NCBI GenBank assembly: GCA_934122275.1
Contig: CAKOWI010000003.1
Coordinates: 62,001-126,000, forward strand
Length of the DNA stretch: 64,000 bases
From: an uncultured Bacilli bacterium
GTDB lineage: Bacteria; Bacillota_I; Bacilli_A; RF39; UBA660
Direction of reading: 5' to 3'
Shown here in pieces: positions 52,950 to 62,193 of the stretch; within the stretch, counting starts at the first letter, position 1; each line of letters starts with the position of its first letter. Position numbers and translations under genes: made by a program. Below the pieces are notes generated by a model, which worked only from the letters and a program-made list of their open reading frames with translations, did not search any database and was not told the DNA's origin.

Positions 52950-54602
52950 ATGAAAGAAAAATTAAAAAATATACTGAAAAATATTAACTTACTAGATATC
53001 ATATCAATATTAATAATTTCTAGCTGCTTTGCGTTATCAAAAGACCTAATAAATGATAAAACTCTATCACTATCATTTGGTTTGTTTTTAAGATTTGCTG
53101 GTTTTACTACATTATTCTTTTTTATGTTTTTGTTTTTTAGAATAGCATTAGAAAAATTATCAAAATCAAGAAAAAAAATTAAAATTATTGATAAAATCAT
53201 GTGCAATAAAAAAGGGTTCTTAATAATTGCTACAATTATTTTTATATGTTGGTTACCCTTTTTATTGATGTTATACCCTGGAACTTGCATAAATGATACA
53301 TGGAGTCAATTAGCTAGTGTTATAAGACTTAAAAGTGGACAGTGGAGCATGAGCGCAAATAACCCTGTACTTGATACCGTATATATGTCACTTATTATTC
53401 TACCAATCGTTTATAAATTTGGTAATTGGCATTTAGCAATATTTGTATATGTATTAGTTCAAGCTGTGATTACATCTTTGGTATTTTCTTATTCTATAAT
53501 ATACGTAAAAGAAAAATTAAAGTTAAATAATAAATTAATTTTATTGCTATTTTTGATATACATATTATGTCCAATATATGTATCAAGTGTTCAAACTGTA
53601 TCAAAGGATGCTTTATCCGCTTGGATATATTTGCTATTTACTATTCAGTTCATTGAAATAGTAAGAACAAAGGGTAATTATTTTAATAATTCTAAAAATA
53701 TGCTTATACATATAATAACAGTTATAATATGTATTTTATCAAAAAAGACAGAATCATATATAATAATATTTTCATATATACCATTACTAATCATATATAG
53801 AAAAAAAATAAAATATTTAATAATTCCATTTATAACAACCTGTCTTGTTTCATTTATTATTCTACCTGTATTTAATATGACGTTTACTATATCAAAAAGT
53901 GGAAAACAAGAAATGTATTCTCTACCTTTTCAAATGACCGCAAGATACGTTAAATATAATAGTAAAAAGGTAACACAAGAAGAAAAAATCATAATTGATA
54001 AAGTACTTAATTATGATGAACTTAGCATACTTTATAACCCTACCGATGCTGATCCTGTAAAGAAATATAGTCAAAAAGGAAAAGATTCAGATTATATAGA
54101 ATATTTAAAGGTTTGGTTTAAACAAGGAATAAAGGATCCTAAAACATATGTCAATGCTATTAGTTGCCATATTTCTGGATGGTTTTCAACTGTAGAATAT
54201 AAACCATTATTAAATATGGATTGGCATAATCAAATTAATAATTCCAATATACCAGAAAATATTACTAAAAGAAATAATATTTCATATAAGACTTATACTT
54301 TATATAATAAAACATACGATTTTATTTATAACTTGCCAATTATAAAAATATTTTTATCTTATGGATTTTATGCAACATTTATGCCTTTGTTTATAATTCT
54401 AACATTATTAAAAAATAAAAAATATAAATTACTACCTTCATGTATTCCTTTAATGATATCAATAATTATAGGATGTTATCTTGCACCTGTATCTATAAGC
54501 TTAGAAGGATTAAGATATTTATACCCTATTACTTATACACTTCCGATACTATTAATGCTAGTTGCGTACTCCTATAATGCCAATTCAAAAAGTAATGCAT
54601 AG
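52950..54602 (+). CDS. DUF6020-type polytopic membrane protein (possible GT-C)
   Basis: A 550-residue protein with about 12 membrane helices. The first long exterior loop holds YPGTCINDTWSQLASV, and a later one SVQTVSKDALSAWIYLL, both typical of DUF6020 proteins, which have GT-C-like topology. It may add sugars to lipid-linked polymers from a polyprenyl-phosphate donor. The start has AGGAGG. It is the only plus-strand gene near the polysaccharide cluster and ends at a bidirectional terminator. Confidence 0.75.
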   Translation: MKEKLKNILKNINLLDIISILIISSCFALSKDLINDKTLSLSFGLFLRFAGFTTLFFFMFLFFRIALEKLSKSRKKIKIIDKIMCNKKGFLIIATIIFICWLPFLLMLYPGTCINDTWSQLASVIRLKSGQWSMSANNPVLDTVYMSLIILPIVYKFGNWHLAIFVYVLVQAVITSLVFSYSIIYVKEKLKLNNKLILLLFLIYILCPIYVSSVQTVSKDALSAWIYLLFTIQFIEIVRTKGNYFNNSKNMLIHIITVIICILSKKTESYIIIFSYIPLLIIYRKKIKYLIIPFITTCLVSFIILPVFNMTFTISKSGKQEMYSLPFQMTARYVKYNSKKVTQEEKIIIDKVLNYDELSILYNPTDADPVKKYSQKGKDSDYIEYLKVWFKQGIKDPKTYVNAISCHISGWFSTVEYKPLLNMDWHNQINNSNIPENITKRNNISYKTYTLYNKTYDFIYNLPIIKIFLSYGFYATFMPLFIILTLLKNKKYKLLPSCIPLMISIIIGCYLAPVSISLEGLRYLYPITYTLPILLMLVAYSYNANSKSNA

Positions 54603-54603
54603 A

Positions 54604-54639
54604 AAAAATACATTTTCATTAAAAAGAAAATGTATTTTT
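54604..54639. terminator. Bidirectional terminator after the DUF6020 gene
   Basis: Long AAAAATACATTTTC / GAAAATGTATTTTT stem with an 8-base loop between convergent genes. Confidence 0.85.
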
Positions 54640-54649
54640 AAATTATTTA

Positions 54650-55051
54650 TTATTTACCAATATTTACGATAAAAATACCAACCATTATTATTATTGAACC
54701 TATTATACCAAGTGTTGTTACACTCTCATTTAAAATAAATATAGATAATATATATATTCCAATGTATGATATTGCAGTCATTAATGGATATATAAACGTC
54801 AAATCAAATTTTGGTAATATTAACATATACATTAAAAAGCTAAATAGGTAACAAAATAATCCTGCAATTGATACTAAACTTAGTTTAATATTTAGTGCAT
54901 TATTTTTTATTTCTAAAATAAAGTTACTATTAGCTCCCTTTTTATATAAAATTAATCCAGAAACCGTTAATATTAAATATATAACAATTAAAACATACTT
55001 CATAGATGATTCCTTTCCTTTTTTCTTTTGAATATTTAAATCCTTTTTCAC
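54650..55051 (-). CDS. EamA/SMR-like small four-helix membrane protein
   Basis: A 133-residue protein with four membrane helices (about 18-36, 57-76, 84-104, 110-130), as in SMR and half-EamA transporters; IYPLMTAISYIGIYILSIFILNE fits the fourth-third helix pattern of ArnE-like proteins. In polysaccharide clusters such proteins accompany GT2 and DUF2304 genes and may move lipid-linked sugars across the membrane. The frame starts at GTG 55051 (GAGAGG upstream), but ATG 55003 (AAAGGAA upstream) is also possible. Confidence 0.72.
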   Translation of the reverse strand: MKKDLNIQKKKGKESSMKYVLIVIYLILTVSGLILYKKGANSNFILEIKNNALNIKLSLVSIAGLFCYLFSFLMYMLILPKFDLTFIYPLMTAISYIGIYILSIFILNESVTTLGIIGSIIIMVGIFIVNIGK

Positions 55052-55104
55052 ATTAAACCTCTCAATTAATATTTTTCATAAATTTTGCACCTAAAGACAT
55101 AAAA

Positions 55105-55446
55105 TTATTTATCATTTTTTTGTTTAAGTAAAGATATTTCTTGAACAAGTAATGTTATTTTCTTGTTTTGATCAGAAACTATTATAGTAAGAGCCATTGT
55201 CAAAAATAATAATAATGATATTATAATTGCAATTACCAAATTAGAAAGAGTTTTAAACCCTATTAAATTTGCAACAAACTCAATAATAGATGGAAATATT
55301 GAAAGAATCAGTATGATTATTGCACAAAAATACCATAATAATGAATACTTAATCGGTATTTTACCATTTCTAAGTACATACGTAGTAACAACAATTAATG
55401 AAATTGAAAATATCAAAAGAGAAATTCTTAAAATTACTGACATCAT
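55105..55446 (-). CDS. DUF2304 membrane protein
   Basis: A 113-residue protein with three helices and a charged C-terminal coil (DQNKKITLLVQEISLLKQK), matching the DUF2304 family. Its genes almost always sit next to a DPM1-like GT2, as here (overlap of 4 bases). It probably holds or regulates that transferase at the membrane. Confidence 0.82.
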   Translation of the reverse strand: MMSVILRISLLIFSISLIVVTTYVLRNGKIPIKYSLLWYFCAIIILILSIFPSIIEFVANLIGFKTLSNLVIAIIISLLLFLTMALTIIVSDQNKKITLLVQEISLLKQKNDK

Positions 55447-56162
55447 TTATTCCTCCTTATTCCTACCATAATTATTGATAAACATACATTCAACATATAA
55501 TACACATTTTTCCATGCTCTAATTGATGATACACCAGATTCTCTTTCATTCATGCTAACAGGTATTTCAGCTAAAGAGAATTTCTTTTTTAATAACTCTG
55601 TAGTGGTTATTGGTTCCGGATATTCAGTTGGATAATCTCTCGAGAAATATTCTATTACTTTTCTATTGCATGCTCTAAATCCTGATGTTGTATCATACAC
55701 CTTTTTATGTGTAACAAATTTTATAAAAAACGAAATAACCTTAATTCCAATTTGTCTTGCTTTAGTTGATTTAAATTCGCTAGATGAACTATCAATATAT
55801 CTAGAACCAATAGTAAAATCAGCATCTCCACTTATTATTGGATCAATAATATTTTTAACGTATGATACATCATGTTGTCCATCACCATCAAATTGTACAG
55901 CTATGTCGTAGTCATTATCATAAGCATATTTATATCCAGTTTGAACCGCTCCACCTATTCCCAAATTATGAATTAATTTAATGTGCGGAATATTATTTTT
56001 CTCTAATATTGCTTCTGTTTTATCTGTTGAACCATCATTTATAATGATAACGTCATATTTTAATTTATTATTTAAATTATAATCAGCTACCTTATTATAG
56101 GTTTTTAAAATATTTTCTTCTTCGTTATACGCCGGTATAATAAGCAAAATTTTCTTTTTCAT
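55443..56162 (-). CDS. GT2 dolichol-phosphate-mannose-synthase-like transferase
   Basis: The start at ATG 56162 fits the AAGGA site and the family N-terminus (KKKILLIIPAYNEEENI). The 239-residue GT-A enzyme has VIINDGSTDKT, QFDGDGQHD (metal-binding DxD), and GSRYIDSSSSEFKS and TSGFRACNRKV acceptor-side segments. It loads a hexose on polyprenyl phosphate for GT-C enzymes outside. No C-terminal helix is clear except one near 215-235, consistent with a DUF2304 partner. Confidence 0.9.
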   Translation of the reverse strand: MKKKILLIIPAYNEEENILKTYNKVADYNLNNKLKYDVIIINDGSTDKTEAILEKNNIPHIKLIHNLGIGGAVQTGYKYAYDNDYDIAVQFDGDGQHDVSYVKNIIDPIISGDADFTIGSRYIDSSSSEFKSTKARQIGIKVISFFIKFVTHKKVYDTTSGFRACNRKVIEYFSRDYPTEYPEPITTTELLKKKFSLAEIPVSMNERESGVSSIRAWKNVYYMLNVCLSIIMVGIRRNK

Positions 56163-56223
56163 ATATATCAAATCCTTAATACTGTAATTATACATCAAAT
56201 AACCTTTTTAGTAAAGTTAAAGA

Positions 56224-57747
56224 TTAATTTGGAAATACATAAATCAATAATGAACTTATACAATTAACAATCATTATACAATTTAGTAAAGTACTATATT
56301 TAAAAAGTTTAGACGAATCTTTAAATTTTTTCTTACAATACGGAAGCATTGATACTATCGGTATTATAAGTGGTAGAAAATATCTTGACTGTATTCCAAC
56401 TATCTTTGTTGCACCAATTCCAACTCTTTTACTAGTCCAATCCATATACAATGTAGTTGAAACCAAAACAAAGATTGCAAGTGAAACAAGTGAAATTAAT
56501 ATCTTACCATTTCTTGATATATTGTTTTTCTTAGAACCGTCAAAGTTAGAAAGAATCAAGATAAATAAATATGATAAAATAAATAATTGATTGATTTTAG
56601 CTAATCCGTAACACATTTCTGTACCCGCTACAAAATTAGTTGAATAATAATATATGTCATTAATGTATGTATTGATAAATATTAAAAAATATTTTAACGG
56701 ATTATTTAATATAAAGCTTATTTGCTTAGATACTAAACTACTACCAATAGTACTACTTATTGACGTTAGAGAAAACCAAAGAAAATCCGCTAAGAAAGAA
56801 ACAAAAATAACGGTTGATAAATAAATTATTTTTCTCTTTCTATCCTTATTAAATGATTCATAAGGAATCAATAAAAGTAACAAAACATATAATACATAAA
56901 ATACTTTATATGTAGATATTCCAAATGATATTAAAAATAACAATATATAATCTTTTTTTGTTAAATTGCGTTTTGAGTTTGATATATTTAAAATATACGA
57001 TATAAGTAATAAAAATAAGCTAAGTGCAAATGCATCACCGCTGCAAGTACTAACAATTGATAAAACGGCAGGTGATGTATATAAAATCACGGCAAATATT
57101 TTTTTAGTTGGTAATAACTTTATAGAAAAGTAAGATATAACAAGCCATGTTATAAAATTAATAAGCCTTACAAAATACATTGTTGGAAGTGCACCTAATT
57201 TAAATAATCTTGCACCCCAAAATCCAACTATTTGAGGTAAATATGGTATTGGTGAATATTTAATTGATGTAACATCACCATTCCACAAGTTTTTGGTGTC
57301 TGAATAATCCACACTCTTAAAAATGTTTTCTTTCGTATATCTTTTAGACATAGTATGCTCACTTACTAACCCGTCTAAAGCTTTTGGAATCTTAGTTTCA
57401 TTTCTTTCAGGATGCTTCACAATTACATCACCTACAGATATCTGATATGGCCTTAAAAAGTGAGGCAACTCATCAGTTCCTAAAATTGCTGGAATAAATA
57501 TCAAATAAAGTCCGCCAAATAATATTGCTATTATAAGAAATATTTTTTCTGCCCTTATTTTTTTATTTTTATCCAAAACCATGAAAATTACGTATGAAAC
57601 AATGTTAGATAAAATACATAATATCAGAAATACTAATTTGTATTTAATTGTTATTTCAGGTTTATTAAATATCATTTGAAAATACAAAAATACTTCAAAA
57701 AATATCATCACTATTAAATAAACAAACCTTTTTAATTTCTCACTCAC
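56224..57747 (-). CDS. DUF2142 polytopic membrane protein
   Basis: A 507-residue protein starting at GTG 57747 with GAGGTGAG upstream. About ten helices and the first exterior loop GTDELPHFLRPYQISVGDV match DUF2142, a GT-C-like family found in surface-polymer clusters. Asp and Glu in that loop are candidate catalytic positions. It presumably transfers a sugar from a lipid carrier outside the membrane. The substrate is unknown. Confidence 0.8.
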   Translation of the reverse strand: MSEKLKRFVYLIVMIFFEVFLYFQMIFNKPEITIKYKLVFLILCILSNIVSYVIFMVLDKNKKIRAEKIFLIIAILFGGLYLIFIPAILGTDELPHFLRPYQISVGDVIVKHPERNETKIPKALDGLVSEHTMSKRYTKENIFKSVDYSDTKNLWNGDVTSIKYSPIPYLPQIVGFWGARLFKLGALPTMYFVRLINFITWLVISYFSIKLLPTKKIFAVILYTSPAVLSIVSTCSGDAFALSLFLLLISYILNISNSKRNLTKKDYILLFLISFGISTYKVFYVLYVLLLLLIPYESFNKDRKRKIIYLSTVIFVSFLADFLWFSLTSISSTIGSSLVSKQISFILNNPLKYFLIFINTYINDIYYYSTNFVAGTEMCYGLAKINQLFILSYLFILILSNFDGSKKNNISRNGKILISLVSLAIFVLVSTTLYMDWTSKRVGIGATKIVGIQSRYFLPLIIPIVSMLPYCKKKFKDSSKLFKYSTLLNCIMIVNCISSLLIYVFPN

Positions 57748-57759
57748 CCTTACTCACCT

Positions 57760-59850
57760 CTACTTAACAGAAATTAGTTTAATTTTACTTTGATCATTTT
57801 TTTCTACTTTAAATAATTTACTTTTTTTTGCTAAAGTTATATCATCAAAATTTTCTTCTAAAGCATCATATAATTCGTCTGTTGATGAATAAAGGAAAAC
57901 ATAGTCAAAGTCATAATCAATTATATGCTTAATTAATTTTTCTTTAGTTAAACCCCATCCTTTTAGATCCCACTCATTTGATGCTGTTTCTATTTTCCAA
58001 GTTATTGCATTATTATTTGCATTAATTATTCTAGGATAGCAGTAATATCTTGCATACCATAAAGGCATTATGCTTTCTGTATCTTCTTGATTTATTACGA
58101 ATATTTTAGATTTCTCACTAGTATTATTATTTATAACAGAAAATATATTGTTTCTTGATTCACTTGTAGTATAAGTTTCACGTCTTGCTTTAATATCAGT
58201 TATGAAGAACGTGCAATTATTAAAGCCTATAAGAATAACAATAGATGCATAAATCACTTTGGTTAGGCTGTTATTTGTAAACAAATAAGAAGACTTATAT
58301 AAACAAAATCCAAATAAAGCAACATTAATCGGAGTTAAATATCTTGCAAATGATGCAAGTTCTGAAGCCTCATAATATGAAAACATCACAAATAATGATA
58401 AGGCTGTAATACCAAAAAACGTTATATAAAAAATTACATATGGTAACAAACTCTGATATAATTTATAATTTTTTTCTTTTTTATCTATAATTGAAATTAT
58501 AGATAAAACTATTATCAAAAATGCAAATAATGGAATGTTAATAAAACTATATATAATACTTTCATCAACAGAGTTTATTAAACTATTTACATAATTTAAT
58601 AAAAATTGATAATTTAATTTTAAACTTAAATCAGTTTTTAATGATTCTGGCATTAATTTATAAATATAACTATAGTTTTCATTTGAGATTCTTTTTGATA
58701 TAAACATCCAAGATGCAAAAATAAATAAAACTAAAATAACTGGAATAATGTATTTCTTTAATTCTTTCAATAATAATTTTATATTAAATTTTTCTTTTGA
58801 AAAGCTTTTCAAAAAGAATAGAAATAATAGACAACTAGAAAATACAAATCCATTAGGTTTTAACAAAGTTATTACTATGAGTAAAATGTAAAGTGGAACA
58901 AATGTCTTTCTATTTTCTCTTAAATATTCTTCTAAAATCAATGAACAAAGGCACATATATCCTAATAACAAATCTACATATAATACCCAATAAGAATATG
59001 AGCCATTAAATAAGTATGGAAAAGCTGTAGCTATAATTGAGAAGACAATTATACTAAAAACATTTTTTTCCTTTATTTTCATAAAAATTGGCATTAAAAA
59101 TATAAAGCTTAACAATGTCAATCCTATATATAAATTAGGTTCTGAATAGCCCAAAAACAAACTCACAATATAATGCCATATTGAAGAAACTGGTGGATAC
59201 GTATTCATACTTGCTACAGAAGATACCATTTTAGTAATTGAACTAGTATTAATAAGTACTTTAGCTGCATATGCCCAGTAAGAATATTCATCCCACTTAT
59301 GAACATATCTTCCTAATCCGGTTAGTATTGCAATTAAAAATAAGACAGAAAATAATATAAATGATATTTTACTAATACTTAAAGCTTTTTTCTTTATACT
59401 ACTTTTATTCTTAAACAAGTATATAACACAAGCTATAATAATTATTATTAAAAATAAATATGAATATTTTAATAAATTAAGTAATCCTAATAATACAAAA
59501 AATAAAATTAAAATAGAGACAGAAATAGGAATTGAAACTTCGAATTTTAAATTTGTAGCACAATAAAAAACAAATGAAATCAATAAAATGAATAAATATA
59601 AAAACAGTAATCCATAAACATTAGCTGAATTTGATATTACATGTAAAATACTCATTACAATTAATATCCAGTTTATCATTTTATTCAAAAAACTATATTT
59701 TTTAAATTTTTTGTTATTTATTATAAGTATTAATATATAAGATACAAATTTAATTATATAAAATATCACATTAAAATCTATATTTAAAACTTTATATTTT
59801 ACAAATTCTAGTATATTAAATAGTAAAACTAAAATAACTGATAAAATCAT
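57760..59850 (-). CDS. Large GT-C-like polytopic membrane glycosyltransferase
   Basis: A 696-residue protein with at least 12 helices. The first large exterior loop has KWDEYSYWAYAAKVL (Asp-Glu as in GT-C DxD/DE motifs), and a C-terminal soluble domain of about 140 residues lies at the exterior. It starts by ATGA overlap with the CDP-glycerol-type gene. It probably glycosylates a lipid-linked polymer; family name is not certain. Confidence 0.72.
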   Translation of the reverse strand: MILSVILVLLFNILEFVKYKVLNIDFNVIFYIIKFVSYILILIINNKKFKKYSFLNKMINWILIVMSILHVISNSANVYGLLFLYLFILLISFVFYCATNLKFEVSIPISVSILILFFVLLGLLNLLKYSYLFLIIIIIACVIYLFKNKSSIKKKALSISKISFILFSVLFLIAILTGLGRYVHKWDEYSYWAYAAKVLINTSSITKMVSSVASMNTYPPVSSIWHYIVSLFLGYSEPNLYIGLTLLSFIFLMPIFMKIKEKNVFSIIVFSIIATAFPYLFNGSYSYWVLYVDLLLGYMCLCSLILEEYLRENRKTFVPLYILLIVITLLKPNGFVFSSCLLFLFFLKSFSKEKFNIKLLLKELKKYIIPVILVLFIFASWMFISKRISNENYSYIYKLMPESLKTDLSLKLNYQFLLNYVNSLINSVDESIIYSFINIPLFAFLIIVLSIISIIDKKEKNYKLYQSLLPYVIFYITFFGITALSLFVMFSYYEASELASFARYLTPINVALFGFCLYKSSYLFTNNSLTKVIYASIVILIGFNNCTFFITDIKARRETYTTSESRNNIFSVINNNTSEKSKIFVINQEDTESIMPLWYARYYCYPRIINANNNAITWKIETASNEWDLKGWGLTKEKLIKHIIDYDFDYVFLYSSTDELYDALEENFDDITLAKKSKLFKVEKNDQSKIKLISVK

Positions 59851-61178
59851 TTAAAATACCTCCCTTTCGTTTTTCTTATTTTTTCTAATAATTTCCATCC
59901 TTTAGAATTTTCTATTTCTTTTAGTCTTATGTCTGACTCCGTAAGTTTTTTAATTGTGCCTATTTGTTCATTTATTATGTCTTCTCGTTTACGAATTTCA
60001 TTCTTTAAAATTGATACTTCGCACTTATTTCTTACTAATTTTTTGCTTACAGAGTATTCATCAAAAACGAAATCACAAATTTTATCACACCCACCATTCT
60101 TCAAAGAGCCAAACCATAATTTCTTCTTTTCATAAAAATAATCATCAAACTTATAACTAGTAGAAAGATAATAATTCAATTTATTTATAAGTTCATCAAG
60201 TGTTGAAATAGATGTGTTTGAAGACCAAAAATCATAATTTTCATATATTAATCCTCTGCTTTCAGAATATTTTTTCATGTCAGTTGATAAATAAATTACA
60301 GGTCTATTTAAGAATAGAAATTCTACACCTAAAGATGAATAATCAGTTATTAATACATCTCCTCCTGATAATATTTCATTAATATCATAGTTATATTCTT
60401 CCATGCTTTTTTGAGAAATAAGTTTCACGTTTTTACAGTCTGTAGCTAGTATTTTCTTTGTCTCTTCGCTTGGATGAAGTTTTATTAGCAACAAATAATT
60501 ATTTTTTTTCAAATAATCAGTTAAATTTTTTTCTTCATAATCGCAAAGATTTATTATATTATCACTATATTTTAAACTACTTTTTCTACCACAACCTTTT
60601 CTAAACGTTGGCATGTAAAAAATAATTTTAGAATATTTTTTAGCATCTTCTCCAATTAATTTAGAAATTTTATCTTTACTACCTGAAGTTAAATATAAAT
60701 TAAGTTTAGGATATCCAAGTGGCATAACCCTTTCGTACTCAAGTCCAAAAGAGCTTGAAAATAAAGGTCTCCAAAATTCTGATGGTACAATTAAATAATC
60801 AATTATTTTGTTAATCTTGTTATACCAAATCCTATCTTCATCTAAAATTCCATTTGCCATAAACCCGCCAGGCTTTGGACCTACGCCATGCCATAGTTCT
60901 ATATATATTGCATTTTTACATTTATTCTTATCTCCCGTAAGATCTGCATGCGTTGTAAAAAAAACATTTGTTTTGCTTATATAATTTTCAAATTCATGTG
61001 TTCCCATCAAAATTGCATTTTCATTATGTTTTTTCACTTTATCAAAGTTTTTTTCTTCATGAACAATCCAAGTATAGTTCATATTATTTCCATATCTTTT
61101 TATCATATATTCATATAAAGCTCTGGCATTTCCTGTAAAATCCGGAAAACTACAAAAAGTAATATTAAGTTTTTTCAT
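59847..61178 (-). CDS. CDP-glycerol glycerophosphotransferase-like protein (TagB/TagF family)
   Basis: ATG 61178 is used because GGAGG lies right before it, inside the longer TTG-started frame. The 443-residue GT-B-fold protein has ELWHGVGPKP (catalytic His), GYPKLNLY, FYMPTFRKG, LIKLHPSEE (second His) and ITDYSSLGVEFLF, all diagnostic of this family. It would add glycerol or ribitol phosphate units to a lipid-linked teichoic-acid-like polymer, or prime it. The C-terminus carries a helical RKREDIINEQIGTIKKL coil. Chain-length and donor are not decidable. Confidence 0.9.
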   Translation of the reverse strand: MKKLNITFCSFPDFTGNARALYEYMIKRYGNNMNYTWIVHEEKNFDKVKKHNENAILMGTHEFENYISKTNVFFTTHADLTGDKNKCKNAIYIELWHGVGPKPGGFMANGILDEDRIWYNKINKIIDYLIVPSEFWRPLFSSSFGLEYERVMPLGYPKLNLYLTSGSKDKISKLIGEDAKKYSKIIFYMPTFRKGCGRKSSLKYSDNIINLCDYEEKNLTDYLKKNNYLLLIKLHPSEETKKILATDCKNVKLISQKSMEEYNYDINEILSGGDVLITDYSSLGVEFLFLNRPVIYLSTDMKKYSESRGLIYENYDFWSSNTSISTLDELINKLNYYLSTSYKFDDYFYEKKKLWFGSLKNGGCDKICDFVFDEYSVSKKLVRNKCEVSILKNEIRKREDIINEQIGTIKKLTESDIRLKEIENSKGWKLLEKIRKTKGRYFK

Positions 61179-61247
61179 TTTTTCCTCCAAATGATGTATA
61201 TAAAGATTATATCATTAATTAATATAAAAAATAAAGGTATTAAACCT

Positions 61248-62183
61248 TTATTTTAATAGTTTATCTATAGATTTTTTAGAGTTTATAGAGTATTTTTCTC
61301 TAAACTTTTTATATTCATTCATTATAGCGTTAGTATTATCTTTTATATCTTTTATTTTTTCTGAAATTTCATTAATATCATCATCACTAGTTAAAACTAA
61401 GTATTTTTTTAATTTTGGAAATTCATCAAAAATATCACAGTTTCCAAGTAAACATGGAATACCCATATCCATACTCTTTAAAATTAATTCATAATTTGTT
61501 GCAGTAAAACTACAATATAAATTAACGAAATTATCCTTCATTACATCATCTAAAGAATTGCATTCTTTTTCTCTTATACCAAAGAAATTTATAAAATGAA
61601 CTGTTGCACTCATATTTTTTATAATTTTTGCATACTTATAATCAATTAACTTTAAAGCACTTAGTTGATTATAAGTATTATGATTTGGATTATAATCATT
61701 TCCTATAATACCTACATTATTTGTTTTTTTACTTTTTTTAGCTTTTGAATTTACATCTAATAAAATATGTTTTACATGATAACCAGCATTCTTTAAAACC
61801 TTATAAGCTGAGTTATCTAAGCAGCCAATTTCATTTACTATGTTTCTATCATAAAATTCCATTATACTTGAAAATACAGTTCTAACATGTCCATCTGTTA
61901 ATTCAGCAAAACAATTTTTGAAAATCAACTTTATCTTTTTAGACTTTCTAATATAAGGAAGTATAAGTCTATAAAATTCATCATAATCAAATAGAATTAA
62001 TTGATTTAAATTCTCATTTACAAAATCAATTAAAGTATCTGCATGTTCTTTTGTTAATTCATAATCAAGATAAAATACATTTTTAAACGAATATTCTACA
62101 CTACTTCTTATATCATAATCACATTTTGGTAGCAACACTATATAGTCTTTGTCTTTTAACTTATTTATATCTAAAATATTCAT
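61248..62183 (-). CDS. GT-B-fold glycosyltransferase
   Basis: A 311-residue cytoplasmic protein with GNDYNPNHNTYNQLSAL and VNLYCSFTATNYELILKSMDMGIPCLLGN in its C-terminal half. The last part aligns in pattern with the C-terminal domain of the 597-residue neighbour upstream (NLYVTFSECAP...VGVPCISGN), so both belong to the same GT-B group. It has GAGGTGA before the start. The polymer role is inferred from position. Confidence 0.68.
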   Translation of the reverse strand: MNILDINKLKDKDYIVLLPKCDYDIRSSVEYSFKNVFYLDYELTKEHADTLIDFVNENLNQLILFDYDEFYRLILPYIRKSKKIKLIFKNCFAELTDGHVRTVFSSIMEFYDRNIVNEIGCLDNSAYKVLKNAGYHVKHILLDVNSKAKKSKKTNNVGIIGNDYNPNHNTYNQLSALKLIDYKYAKIIKNMSATVHFINFFGIREKECNSLDDVMKDNFVNLYCSFTATNYELILKSMDMGIPCLLGNCDIFDEFPKLKKYLVLTSDDDINEISEKIKDIKDNTNAIMNEYKKFREKYSINSKKSIDKLLK

Positions 62184-62193
62184 AGTTCACCTC